This document shows positions 50,110 to 63,386 of a stretch of DNA of 64,000 nt, in pieces. Position 1 is the stretch's first letter, and each line of letters opens with the position of its first letter. The DNA is from Spisula solida. Its lineage: Eukaryota > Mollusca > Bivalvia > Venerida > Mactridae. The DNA is taken from positions 6,148,001 through 6,212,000 of the forward strand of contig OX365949.1 in the NCBI GenBank assembly GCA_947247005.1, written 5' to 3'. Below the pieces are notes generated by a model that was not told where the DNA came from, ran no database searches, and saw nothing but the letters and a program-made list of their open reading frames with translations. The translations under genes and the position numbers were made by a program.

Positions 50110-50800
50110 ATTAATATGAACAAATGCACTGCATCCAGCGGGGATTTCCCATCAGGTTTTTTAATAATCTGATCGAGGAAAAAAATGACTATGGAATTTG
50201 TTTGCTTAACAGAGACTATAGATCTAGCCTCTGGCTGCCAGGCAGCACCACATAGAAGACCAGGCGAACAAATACTTCGAAAATAGTGTTTTCCAATCTA
50301 GGAGACGGGTTGCACAGATATTCCCTATAAATAGTTTTTATAATTTTACACTCGTCTTTTATTTGCTATTTATATTTCAATTCAACATATCCACGAGTTG
50401 GCGCGCTATGCCGTGCGGCGACGTCGCATTAACGTGCGATGACGTCGCGTTTAATGATGTGACGTCATTTCGACGTCGCCATATTGTTTTATTTACGTTG
50501 GATTAAATAAGATATGTATTTTTTAAATAATTTTCATGATTTGAATCAGGCTTATATGCCGAAACGTTATGAAAGAATATGTTAGGACTCAAAAGTTTCA
50601 TAATTTGAATACTTCTAATTTCAACCATTCACTTCTTTCTACTCCGCAATTTTCTAAACCGGAAATAACTTTTTCTAAAACGATTAGTACCGACTCGAAA
50701 CTCTGAAGAACATACGCACGTGCCTGTTACCGGTATGGGTATTTACAATAGACAGCGCTAAAGCGCTGGCTATTAAATCCCCTATAACATGTGCAACATT
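50110..50800. other. Insertion specific to block C with a GC-rich CRE-containing pocket
   Basis: Compared with block B near 36720, this segment is extra. At 50398-50475 it is GC-rich with several GACGTCGC words and one TGACGTCA. Near 50755-50775 lies the palindrome AGCGCTAAAGCGCT. It is probably a transposon fragment; no ends were defined and no coding frame was seen. Confidence 0.4.
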
Positions 50801-51594
50801 TGGACTTATTACATGCTAAATTAATCAAACACGATAAAATAAGCGTTAACATACATTTAATTGTGATCTACAATTAATGATATATAGCAATTTAATAATT
50901 GACTACAAAAAAACAAACGTCAAGATCTAAGTAAAATAAATAGCATTCTGTATCAATTCCGTATCAACTGCTGTATGAATACAGTATGTTATATAATGTA
51001 TTTAGATTGTTAATTATCCGTATAAAGTATTTTCCCTGGAGGTAAGAAGGTCTAACAACATTAGTGCCTGACATAACATTGTCTCACAGCATCGCCGCGG
51101 GATCATACAATTATATTAAATCATATACATAATTATACAACAAAAATTTCATCCGGCTAATTTTCCAGACTGACATACACGAACCCAGACATAGCTTGGA
51201 GAAAATGTTGTCTTCAGAAAAAAGTTCTAAATATCAATCACTATAAAAGAATATTGACATTTTTTTTACATAAACCATCAGACCTGGTGAAGAATTGTGA
51301 TAGCACATACACGTAGATCAACATAAATAATCAACTGATGATAAAGGAAGACATATCAATGACGATACTGTCTAACTGATAAACGTAATAACTAGAGGTT
51401 CAACTTTAATTGACACTGTCTTGGTTTTTATATAAGTCTGTCTGTGTACTAAGTGCCAGGAAAACGTATAAACCACTGTCCATGTCAAAGCGGAAGCCCT
51501 ACATGTAACCTTATTTGGTGCAGACATTGATCATTTAATAGTTACAAAAGAATAAGGAAAAGTACAAACATATTGTTCGTGTTTTAAAAAATAT

Positions 51595-51730
51595 AACTAC
51601 AAATCGGACAGAGAAGGTAGCAATGAGCTGAAACAGTAGAAAATGAAAGGCCTAAATAGGAACACACAAAAAGGCCATTGTCTGGCATCTTAGTATAGCT
51701 CTTAGACGATATATATATATATATGTAGTA
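51595..51730. repeat. Degenerate dispersed-repeat copy and TA microsatellite
   Basis: TCGGACAGAGAAGGTAGCAA is a diverged head of the AGTCAGACAGGG family, followed by (TA)n at about 51708-51724. Confidence 0.45.
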
Positions 51731-53233
51731 TTAATGTGCGTGACATAAATGGTATAACATTTGATTCCATATCAATGACACTTACTATCAATAAGGTGGA
51801 TTCAGAGTGCGCGCGCAGACCATCCCGGTCGTACAGACATCGATGACTGAAACATTACGAGCCGGTCCCGGTGATATACGTAGAAGTCACATGTTAGCGT
51901 TTCAAGAACGATAACAGACAAACCAAAGCTGTTAAAAATGTTACTGACATGGTACCTATATTTTCAGACCAACGGCTATTTGCATTTGAAGCACATGTTG
52001 GGCCAAAGTTAGCTTCACTGGGTAGTGATGTGTGTGTATGTTGTACTCTTCCGTATCTGTTGAGTGTTGTCTTCCCAGTCCGATTACTTATTATCGTTTT
52101 CTATACGACTAAGCAACAATGGGGATGTTAAGCCAGAACTTAAGATTTGTTATTAATGTCAATGAAATTACAATTTATATCTCCCGACATATCTAGTCAG
52201 AGTCTATGCATCTGTGTAACGGAAATCGCCAAATGCACACGACAAAAACCTTAATCTCTGACTTGTTTTAAGCGAAGGAAATCCAAGTCATATGTGTCTC
52301 GTAATGTTACGCCTGCGAGGAGTCAAATTTCAAGAGCCACAGTTGTCATAACACAAATGTCGATAGTTAAGGCCTAATTATTTCTTACCTAGATCAGATA
52401 ACAATTACATATTAAATACAAACGATGAAGTTGGTTTAGGCCTTTCGATAGAAAAATATTTTATTAGTTTGCTTTCAATAAATACATGTATCTACGCGTT
52501 CTCACAGTACAGACATTGAAATCAAAACGTTAATATAAAATTATTCTAACACCGCAAAGCTTTTAGCACATCAAACCACTCCAAGCATATTACTTCAGAC
52601 TGAACCGACACTCCATTACAATTTGGTGATATATGTAATTGAAAAATTCCAATCTAGTGTCTGAATAGTAATTTCCATGATGTATATTAGGCTTTTAATA
52701 TTTTTTTTGATAATAACTTTATCCCGAGCACCTATCCCAAAGGATAGTTTGAACTAGTGAAATATTGTGTTATAATTGGAATATGTTTGTCTGGGAGTTT
52801 GCACAAAAACTGGACACTTTTGGACACAAGTGTTGTTTTGAATTTTATATTTAAAATAAAAAGGGTTTACTATTTAAACTATTAATGTCATTAAATATAT
52901 ATGTGTAACATATGTTGAATCTACATGCATTATATGGAGCATGCGGACCATTTAAGCTGGTCAATTTATTTCTTGGCGGATATTTTCTTGGTCGAGAGAA
53001 ATACCTTAAAAACACCAAATTAGTAAGCTGTATAAAGTTATAGCAATCACCTATATACATTTCAGGACAGTTTTGATCAAAGTCTTGGTCATGTGTTTCT
53101 AGAGTCTTAACGTGACTTTCACGGTTTCTGCATAGCCTCGTATCAGTATCAGTCAAAGTAAAAAAATCATCCAAAACAAAAAAGAAAGAAAGGCACTCAA
53201 ATCGAGTAAATGTACTAGTATTCTATTACTGAC

Positions 53234-53375
53234 CTTTTGTTGGACATGGATTTGATATACATCCAGTTTGTAACTGTGTATATTCCTTATTAATTCCATA
53301 AATAGCATCCATTTGATTTTTCCTGGATTCATTTTTATTATTCTTCTTGAAGACTTTTGCGAGTAAGTTAGTCAT
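53234..53375 (-). CDS. TGM: Transglutaminase first coding exon, copy C
   Basis: This is a third open copy of 142 nt, with ATG at 53375-53373 and donor AAAAG|GTCAGT in phase 1. It is very close to copy A, with four differences by eye, one of them coding (Tyr3 to Asn). Both cysteines are kept. The upstream flank, lost in A, is present here. The intron to exon 2 would be about 39.7 kb. Confidence 0.78.
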
Positions 53376-53915
53376 TATCACCGAGTCTTCAACGTTATTA
53401 ACGCATTAACCTTGTTCTCATGTTTCACGAAAACTGTCAATTGTTTCAATGTTTACTGTCACTCATCCAAATCCTAAACAAGATATTCCTTCAAATACTC
53501 ACCGAACTATGAGGATGTGACTCTTGTTTAGTTTTGAACAATCAAACAAACTGACGCTGTTACTTAAGCTTTTTCATATCCAAGCAATTATTGATTTTAT
53601 CAATGAACGTCCTACAAGATTTACATGATCACAAAACCTATTCCAGTCACGCAAACTGCAGTCCACACCGCTAAGTAAACACATAACAAATACATCCAAT
53701 TTTTGTAAGTTCACCAAGTAGTCTTGCAATTCAGAGGAAAATTTTATTGACAGAATATGTCTCTAATTACCAGCATTATTAACGTAGTTTATTCAAGAAT
53801 CTAACATTTTTCACGTCGTTATCGAAGTATCTCGCATTTGTCTATCCCGTGTTGCAGTGAGAAACATCAATTAAATATGTTACAAACCATGCTGGAATTT
53901 TCACGGTAATTGTTG
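53376..53915 (-). promoter_or_regulatory. Upstream region of first exon copy C with conserved motifs
   Basis: This is the counterpart of the copy B flank. The palindrome ATTGATTTTATCAAT lies at 53590-53604, 215 bp upstream of the ATG, and GTCACGCAAACTGCAG lies at 53646-53661. Position and conservation are the only evidence for a promoter. Confidence 0.4.
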
Positions 53916-54534
53916 ATGCTTTTAGAGTGGAGCGGAGTTAGGTAGCGTGTGTTAGTTGTAAAATATCCTAAATAATAATAATTGTTTTAGATTGCGGATG
54001 TTTTCTATTAGAAAGTCTATGAATAAAACAGTGCTAAACAAAGTCAGCAATTAGGAAACTATCAACACGTTAATGGCATCGCAGCAGTCCCGTCCAGTGA
54101 TCTCAGACGGCTATTTAACGCTCATATAACACTCAAAGTTCACCATGAGAAAAGAATTCAGGTCGACCGCACTAGAACAGCTTCAGTTAAGACTACATAA
54201 AAACAGAAAAAAAGTTAGTACACTTTCTATCGAGTCTCACAGGTAAAAATCTGATACTATTTTTCAAAATATTTTTGTTTTGTTTTATACATACAATGAA
54301 TTTAGTTTACAGAGGTTGAATATAAATGTCTAAGACAAAATGTTATCGCAATACATGGACTTAAGATGTTCTGTATTTTTGTAAAGTATTATTCGTCTTT
54401 ATTTTCGTTCGGTATACGAATACTTCTATATGATGTGCTGCTCACAATTGTCCCAAAATGGTTATCATATAACAGGCGTTTTCTACAGAATTATTTTTCT
54501 TGCTTATTTCGTAAACGCATTCAACATTCAAAAT

Positions 54535-55098
54535 GAGGGCCCAAAGGGCCCTAGGTCGCTCACCTGTACTAGCAGTACATGCAAGACCTGTGATTTGACC
54601 TAGTGACCTAGTTCTTAGCCCCATATGACGCAATATCGCACTTGATCTAGATTTTGTAGAGATGATCACTCTGACCAAGTTTCATAAGGATTAGGCTAAA
54701 ATTGTGACCTCTAGTGACTATACAAAGTTTTTCAATGATTTGACATTGTGACCTTTTTGACCCCGGATGACCCAATATCGATCTTGACCTAGATTTGGTT
54801 GAAATGATCATTGTGACCAAGTTTCATAAAGATTAGGTACAAATTGTGACCTCTAGTTACTACAAAAGGTTTTTCTATGATTTGACCTTGTGACCTAGTT
54901 TTTGACACCAGAGAACCCAATATCAACATTAACCTCGATTTTGTTGATATGATCATTGTGACCAAGTTTCATAATGATTAATCCAAAATTGTGACCTCTA
55001 GTGACTACACCAGGAAATTGTTGACGGACGGACGACGGACGGACGACGGACGACGGACGAAGAGTGATCACAAAAGCTCACTCTGTCACTTTGTGACC
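54535..55098. mobile_element. Short interspersed element with GACG microsatellite
   Basis: It starts GAGGGCCCAAAGGGCCCTAG, a palindrome. It continues with three loosely repeated units of TGACCNAGTTTCATAANGAT and AAATTGTGACCTCTAG, then GACGGACGGACGACGGACGG, and ends near CACTTTGTGACC. Block A has uninterrupted sequence at the matching place, which shows insertion. I recall very similar repeats from bivalve genomes; a repeat-library search would settle it. Confidence 0.7.
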
Positions 55099-56089
55099 TT
55101 ACAAACTTATATACAGTGAATTGAATACACCTCTAGGATTTGAACAATTTAATATCTAAAAATCATCAAAGCACGCCTTTGATGTTCGAAATTCGATAAA
55201 ATAAAATACGAGAGCCGCTCGATCTTTTTTTCTGTGGTACAATTAGTTCAATTGCTCATGAATGACCTGCATTTGTTATTTCAAGTATTGTACATAAATT
55301 AACACAATACAATTTATGCGGCTATCTCTAAAAGCCATGCAACAAAATGAGTGTAATAAATTTATTTGACAAAAAGCAGAATCTCGTGGATATTTTCTAA
55401 CGAAACAAATATACGTTAGATAGGTTAAAGTGTTTGAAGAATAAAACCATGCTGTCGTTAGTGTGAACAAACACAAACAATACCTAATTCAAAATTTATC
55501 ACTAAACATTTTTGTTAATAATTTCATTTTGTAAGTACAGTGTAGTAACGTCACTGACTAAATATCGAAATGTAAACAGACGTAGAAAAGATTAATCAGT
55601 CGCTCAACTAATCACCTCTAAAATGTCACTTCCAGAATATAAGAGATTCGACCTAAGACCACACATGCAAAAACCTTTAACCAAACATTCTATAAACTGG
55701 AAAGACAAATTCAATGAAATACCAATGTTACCTACACTACACACTTAATTCATCACAGATTCCTATCAGTCTTCCAAGTTTTATCAAACACCCATTTATT
55801 CATATTGGTAATAAACATTAATCATCACCAATTTAGAATTTGTTATTTTCTGCTAGCAGATGCAATATACCATCGGAAACATTCATTAATACAATATAGC
55901 GTGAAAGTCATTTGGAATGTTTAGAGATCTTGGACAGAGAGTCAAGCACGGCGAGTAGCGTAACGAGTGCGGAGTGACACCTCAAAATGCAACATAACTC
56001 TGGAAGAGTCAAACCTGCTTTAGTGGTTACCTATATTAAATACATTTAGATGTATTCAATAGGTTTTAGATGAATGGTGTTGAATATAA

Positions 56090-56345
56090 ACACTTGATGC
56101 GTACTTTCTATACATGTCAAGAGCTCTTAATGTGTCGGAAGCTGTATGTATCGGGAGATACGTTTGTGAATAGGTTGTCAAAATCTGTCGGAAGCTTAGT
56201 GCGTTGGGAGCTCTGTACGCTAGCAGATCTGTGGATCAAGCGATTTAAATGTATGCCGGGAGTTCAATGAATCAAGAGCTCTGTACGTCGGGAGATCTGT
56301 GGGTCATGACGTTTAAATACATATCGGGAGTTAAATGCGTCGGGT
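56090..56345. repeat. Short-period repeat region with GTCGGGAG motifs, block C
   Basis: TACGTCGGGAGATCTGTGGG, GAGCTCTGTACG and CGGGAGTTNAATG recur two or three times. The block A equivalent is 28480-28740. It is a degenerate tandem repeat already present in the ancestral unit. Confidence 0.5.
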
Positions 56346-59300
56346 GCGCTATACGCCAGACGCCTTATAGGGTCTTACAGTGTATTAAACGACATTGTCG
56401 CATTCTAATTGTATATCATCATCTCCCACCAGCTACATACGTCAGACAGACCAATGCTCCTTGATCTATACAAGCATTGGCAAGCCGTTGTCCCATTTTT
56501 CCAAAAGTAGGGAAACTTATCTCAAATGGAAACTTGTCTAATATTTCCGCTATAGTTTACATAATCCCGTATACGAATATATAATAAACATGCCAAGGAC
56601 ATGTACATCGTACAATACATGGTGGCATACTAAACATATCTGCAAACTGGTATATTCGTTCTAAAAGATAGAATACTAGATACATTGTCTTATTTTTAAG
56701 CCATGGGTTAATTGAAGCTATTTGATATTTAGTTAAGACATACAGTATACAAAAATTCTGGCTTACTTCAACCATGGAATGGCATATATGTTAACGCATT
56801 TACGCACCACATGCATGTAACATATCAGACAATGACTCTCCTGACAATCGTGCAGGAATTCGCGAATATAACGTAAAGCACTGTCGGTGAAGTTTAGAAA
56901 TTGCTTCATAAAACTAAACGAGTGCCGTTATGAATAAAGTTTAAGGCAATGTGAAAAAAGCTCAGTGCTTTTAACTACATTTTCCTTCGAATCGAACTTG
57001 TTATTTGAGGCGTTTTAATGTATTTATTCACATTTTAGTGTAAAGAACACATCACTGGCAATTAGTTATTCAATAATAATTTAATTATGGTTCCATGAAT
57101 GCAAATGTGAGATTAATAAACAACAGTTTATCGTCGTTGTGGTATTATGGAAACACGTTTTTGTAGAGACAATTTCGGGTCGACTTTACAAAACAACATG
57201 CATGCATCTCAACAATTCCGTGTGAACAAGTATTGCATTTTTATAACAATTCTCAAATTACCATATATTGTGTTAAGAATTTGAAAATCATTTTATAATC
57301 GTATTATTTTAATCTTCACTTGCATATTAAAGACAGGTACCAACATACTCTGTTCATATGTTCATATTTTACATGAATAATAACAACCGACACAATGTAT
57401 ATGAAAATGTCATTTTATTTTAAATGACGAAATTATTAAAACATTTCTAAAAGCTTATAATAAATATCGATGCACTAATACATTACAATGCATAACTGTA
57501 AAATATAAACAAAAATGGGGAACAAAAACCGCATATTGTCGTACATAGAAAAATAACAGAAACGATGCACCATAGAGGCTGAGCAACATTTGAACAAACC
57601 ATAAAGATAAGACAAAACCTAATATAATTAAAAAGAACATTTTTTTGTTTTATCGTTTTGAAACTTTACAAGTTAATATGATTAAATTTCGCAATTGGGT
57701 GTCGACGTGTCTTGTTGTATTAGACGTTTTTTGATATCATTCATTTGACCACAAAGAACAATTCAAATGCCCTAAGCATCAACATTCCCAGAAAACGTCC
57801 AAAACAATATGTTACATTCTCTTAGAAAAACGGTTAGACGGGAAATGTGCAGTGGCATTTTGACGGAAATTATCTTTTGCAACCTGACATTTTTACACTA
57901 ATAAGAAAGAGTGTGAAAAGTGGAATTGGTTATTTAATTGCGTGACCATGCAATCGTTCTCATTCTCATAGCACTGATAAGACATCACAGCCTTTTGATC
58001 TATGATGCACGTAGCACCGCGCGAAGATATTGTCATAATGACAATGAAGCTTTGCAGTAACTCGGTTAATCTAGAAGCTTCACCATGAATGTATTCAGTT
58101 TTTTCTTAACTAAATCATTCTCAATAGATAGACCATCTCAGAATTAAGAAAGCTAATTCCAAATCAGGTATTGCAGTTTAGCTGTCCACCAAACATCAAC
58201 ATTAGCATCTAACTCACGATTTTACTCATGACTATTATTTTCCAAGGGTCATACGAATACTTGTAAGATAAAGGGTGATTTGAGTTATCTAATGATATCA
58301 GACCATATGATCCTCACGAATTATCATTCTTTTACAGAATTCATTATACAATCATCCTACTAAAAGATGGTCTGATGCGACTTATGAGACATGTTTGTGT
58401 TAGTATATTTACGTTCCTACTCCTATCATGTAAGTACATACACCAGGTAGGTAAACACAGGGTAACCATCATATCAGTATCCGAATGATCATAAACTTCA
58501 TCCCGATCGCGGTTCATATCATTGACCTCTCTTTTCTACACTATCTGAATCATTCAACCAAGATTACTATGTAAAACAAGTTTAATCATTATTCAATAAA
58601 AGTCTTATTCTATACAACAACAAACATTCATGATACGAACATGGTCATTACAATATATACGTATCATGCGGTATTCCACTGTTCACAAATTAACGATTGC
58701 ATTCATTGTCTGAGTCTGGCAACATGTTTCCTATATATACAGACATGTAATCAATTATGAAACAGCGATTAACTTCGTAATTGAAATACTAATTCTATTT
58801 CATTACTATTTAACAAGATAAATTCTCATATACCAACAGAACCAATTAATTAAGTCCTGTAAATTACCCAATACCAGTAGTATCAGTAATTACAACTGTC
58901 TACCACAATGGTATTAGAAATGTTGACATTTAGTAAGACGACTGAATGGTTATTGTTTTATAGGAGAGGGCTAAATGTAATACTGACGTAATACACTCAA
59001 TATAAGACTTATACACGACAGAGTTGGTTTAACCACCAAATGTAAAACTTACTTCATACAACCGTTGCAACAGAAATGTCGGTTTGACCAATTGAGCAAA
59101 TAAGCCCCATGCACATCTCTTGTGTTATGTAACATTCAAGCACACACAGACTGTGATGCATCTTCATGATTTTGTCGAATGTTGGATTTAGCAAAATACA
59201 CCACGGCGTCGTACTTCGACGAGCAGCAAAACATTATATTCGCATATGTCAACTACGCCAACTACAACCTGGTTGAACATTGATTATAAGAAATCGTACA

Positions 59301-59529
59301 CGGAAAGCAGCACTTAGCAGATACGACAGAGCACGTATGGCACTGAACAGCAGATAATAACCTATGCCTATATTTCTGTCAATGTAATAACAGTTTTTAT
59401 TAAACGCTAGCTGATGAGATTTTATCAGTGAAATAAATCCCTTATCTTCACCGGTTATCACACACTACAGTGATTAATAAGCTCCACCCAATAGGGACTA
59501 TGTTAATTTTACAAAACACTCACAAATAT

Positions 59530-60325
59530 AATAGAAAGTTTGATAGAGAAGGCAGCACTCAACTTAACCAGCCGAAAACAGAAACAAAGAAAAACATCAC
59601 ATACCACAATTACACGGCATAACGCCTAACACATAACCGAACGAGAAATGAACTGCCCTAGTCCTAGCTGTCAAAAAGCTGAATTACCACTAATCAGCAA
59701 ACAAAAAGCTGAATGTCCTAGCTGAGTGACATGGTTCCAACAACAAAAATGCTGAAATACCTTGTTGTAGCTGTCTGAAGTCCTAAAAAGTTAAAGAATA
59801 ATGATAAACAATAAGAAAAAGCTGATTGCCATAGTTTCGGCTGAATGACCTAGTTTCAGCAATAAGAAAGCTGAACTTTCCAGCCGAATGAACCAGCCGC
59901 ATCAAGCCGAACGCCTTTGCTGAACGACCTAGCTCTAACAGGCTAATAGCCCCAGCTGAATGCGGCAAAGATTCAAGATCAAAAAGGCCGACACACCTTG
60001 TTTTAGAAGTCCTTAAGTGTTATGTATAATAGTTAATGGAAAATCCCTGAAATAGCACAAATAATTTATTGATTGTATTAAACAAAAACAACAAAAACAA
60101 CTGCACGGTGGACAAAAGGGCGCAAGAAAAAACTAGCAATAAAAATACATCCATAACTCTACATCTCCATATTAACTTAATATAATCGAACCGGATAGGG
60201 TACGCATAACGCGAAATAATAGATAGGGGACAATAAGTGAATGCAAAGAAAAAACTTAAAAGCTTTAAACGAATTGGCCCCGGTCAAAATGACGAATACT
60301 GAGAAATTATGACATTTTGTATATT
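59530..60325 (+). mobile_element. Dispersed non-autonomous repeat, block D copy
   Basis: The head GATAGAGAAGGCAGCACTCA leads to a body in which AGCTGAATGNCCTAGTTTCA-like words recur many times. The tail is GGCCCCGGTCAAAATGACGA with GAGAAATTATGACAT. It is the better-preserved relative of 39630-40280. Confidence 0.6.
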
Positions 60326-63300
60326 ATTTATGATTGAAAAACTTCACTATAAACGGCATTGGAGCAACAATTAAATCCAACACCATATTTAAATAATTTA
60401 AACAAAAATACGCAACTAAAGGTAGAAGCAAGACGAAAACAAAACGGCACAGAAAGTCCCAACGTAACTCAAAGAGGCGCAGACCATGCCCGACATAAAA
60501 CGTAGCACAAGAACACGAATTTATAACAAAAAGGCAAGTCAACACTTAACTGTCTGTAACTGTTTTTATAACTGACAAGAAACAAGTAATTTTCTACAAG
60601 TTGATGTACATGTATGTTTGGTGCAAAATAATTGTTTTCACATAATTCGAATTGAAAATTTGAATGGAATAATGTATTCATCCGCAGTTTTACCACATTG
60701 GAAATTTGGTATAAATAGTAACATTTTTGCCACCAGATTAGCATAAAATAAAAAAAATATTTGACTGTGTTCTTTGATTACTACTGTTTATATCTGATCT
60801 TGTAATGATACAATTTTATACTCCGCGCTCATGAAAATAGTAAATTTAACACTACTAAATGACATATAAAACAAACAAACATCCTCTTTACTCTTCATAC
60901 ACATCTTGTCAATACCGGAGTCTATTTATTTGTCATACGGAAATCGGACAATTTCAGTCGCGAGGGTATATAACACGCCAAAATGCCATATATCTTTTCA
61001 AATATCATTGAACTATTGTTAAACATTATTCGATCTGTCTAAGAATTGATGGTACATTCTGAACAGACATAATTCACCTTACTCACCGATTAGGCATAAG
61101 CGAGGAAGTCCCAGTCAAATAAGTTCCGTCATGTCACCCCATCAAGAAGTCCAATTTCAAGACCTCCAAATTTCCTTGCACATATTTCGCTTCATTATCA
61201 CCTTAACTGTATCAGATAACAATTACATGTACAAGTAGAATATAAATGGAAACGATTCACTGGATAAATCGCATTTGATTGTTTAATAAATCGCAATAGT
61301 TTTCCTTCAAACAATGTCCACGGGTTCTCAAAGTGCAAACATTTCAATCAAAACGTTATTATTCTTACATCGCAAAGCTTTTAAACTTAATGCGTATTGT
61401 CTCAAACTGAGCCAACATTGTGTAATACTTTGTTGATATAAATAATTGAAATTTGGCAATTCTAGTGTCGGTATAATGATTTTCGACAGCTTTTTCGCGC
61501 TATACGTAATCAAAACAGTTGCATGTGTAGGAATGTATTAAATGAATGTTAGATTGCCCAACATTTGTGTTAAAAGCATACATTATCCCTACACTTATTA
61601 TATTGTTCGTGATACTGAATACGCGTGTTTGGCGACAACTGAAACTTGTTGAATGTCCTGTCAGCTATAGTTAATACTTTACATGCACAGACAATTCGAA
61701 GCCATACAGAAACGACTTTGCTTTGCCGAGAACTCGAATCAAATTTGTCACGAACTATAGACTTACGCCTTAAAGACTGTGTCGGAAGCATAATTATATT
61801 GATAAAATGAGTGCTTCCAAGATATTATTTATAAAGATAGGTATTATACGTATGAAACAATTCGGTCAATGAATATACCTGGTTGGTATAACATGTGTAA
61901 AACAATTTAAAATTCGCTTGTAATCATAGTGCATTCGATAAACGTCCAAATAAATTGACTTATCAAAGATACAAAGCAGGTTATGTGTAAAAATAAAAAT
62001 AAAATAATCTTAGGAGATAAAATTACGCCCACAGTTGAAAGGTAATATAATAATGATGGGATTAGTATAAAATACGTACATGCGTTACAAACTTTGAGAA
62101 CCCGCGTACTAGTGTTACATTTGTGTTTGAACTTTCGTGCAATATGCAATTAAAAATACCATACCATTTAGCATGAATGTAGCTACAATGAATTTTACCT
62201 TGATGTATAGAAACACGGTAATGAAATTATGTGGAATTTTAAACAAATGAATTTCAGGTAAAACACACAATGCTTGATTGGTATAGAAAGGCAAATATAG
62301 GAAGTAAAACAATACGTGGTAATTTGCTTTGATATATAGGGGAAAAACTTTAATGAAATTATGCGGAATTATAAACATTTGAATTTCAGGTATAACACAT
62401 ACTGTACTGCTTGATTTGTATAGAAAGGCAAGAATAAGAAATACAAAATAAGAAATAAAAATAACGTGGTATCCTCATTAAGAGGTACATTTTTACCGGC
62501 TGCGTTGAACGAGTGGTTAGTATGTTGGCATTGGATAAGGAGTTTAACGGGTTTGATCATAGCATACCGGAGTCATAATAAGGGACTTGTCAAGCCGTAT
62601 TGCATGTCTTTATGAGTACATATACGAGGGTCATCCGCAAAATTTGTGGAAGTCCCTAAACTAGTTATATATTCAAACTTATACTATTAGCTGATTACGG
62701 CTAGTAAACGTTACAGAATGTTCACATGTTTTTGTAAAGCAATACCACACAACAAAAACATCCATTGTCACAAATCATGGAACCTTTAGCCAATCAATTC
62801 ATAAAACCTTTAATCAGCCATAGTTTAATTTTGAAATAAAAATGACAATTTAGTTACCTTCATGCAAATGTGAATATCGCAAACTCAATTAATGGCAACT
62901 GACAACAAAGCAGTATGACAGGAAAAGGTATATGAATCGAAAACAAATAGTGACAAATGGTTCAAATTCAAGTATTAAAAATCAGCCTGACGCTTATAAT
63001 CGTGTTTACACATCATCATTGCAGAAGTATGATTTGAAAATGATTAAAATTTCCACCGGTCTAAAAGAAGTTTACGGCATTAAAATGTCCATAAAATAGG
63101 CACAATTGAGGCACTCAGAAGAACCAAATATTAAATTAGTTAAGCATGTGAACAAAATATATATTAAACAACACTAACTAAGCTGTGTACAATTATATTA
63201 ATCACTTGTATAAGTTTCAGGACAGTTTTGATTAAAGTCTTGATAACGTGTTTCTAGAATCTCTATGTGACTGTCGCGGTTTCTGTATGGCTTCGAAGTC

Positions 63301-63386
63301 TCTGTCAAAGTAAAAACATGCACCTTAAACAAAAACAAAAAGAAGACACTCAAATCGAGTACAAGTATAAATATGCAGTTACTTAC

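Larger units (their letters stand above)
48640..57420. repeat. Duplicated block C carrying first exon copy C
   Basis: Homology to A and B starts near 48640, where the beginning of the unit is missing and a MITE half lies instead. It runs to about 57300-57420. C-specific insertions are an unclassified segment at about 50110-50800 and a GACG-repeat element at 54535-55098. Block D follows directly. Confidence 0.8.

Noticed and set aside
52851..53174. 107-codon frame downstream of first exon copy C
   Set aside because: It crosses the duplicated intron, the frame is broken in copy A, and copy C lacks an acceptor. Only a small alternative exon remains conceivable and is listed as a low-interest finding.
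54442..54678. 78-codon minus-strand frame
   Set aside because: It spans the edge of the GACG interspersed element and has no coding features.
61907..62560. Three overlapping Phe/Leu-rich minus-strand frames
   Set aside because: They follow AT-rich tandem-like text (GGAATTNTAAACANNTGAATTTCAGG) in block D, and the matching parts of A and B are not open.
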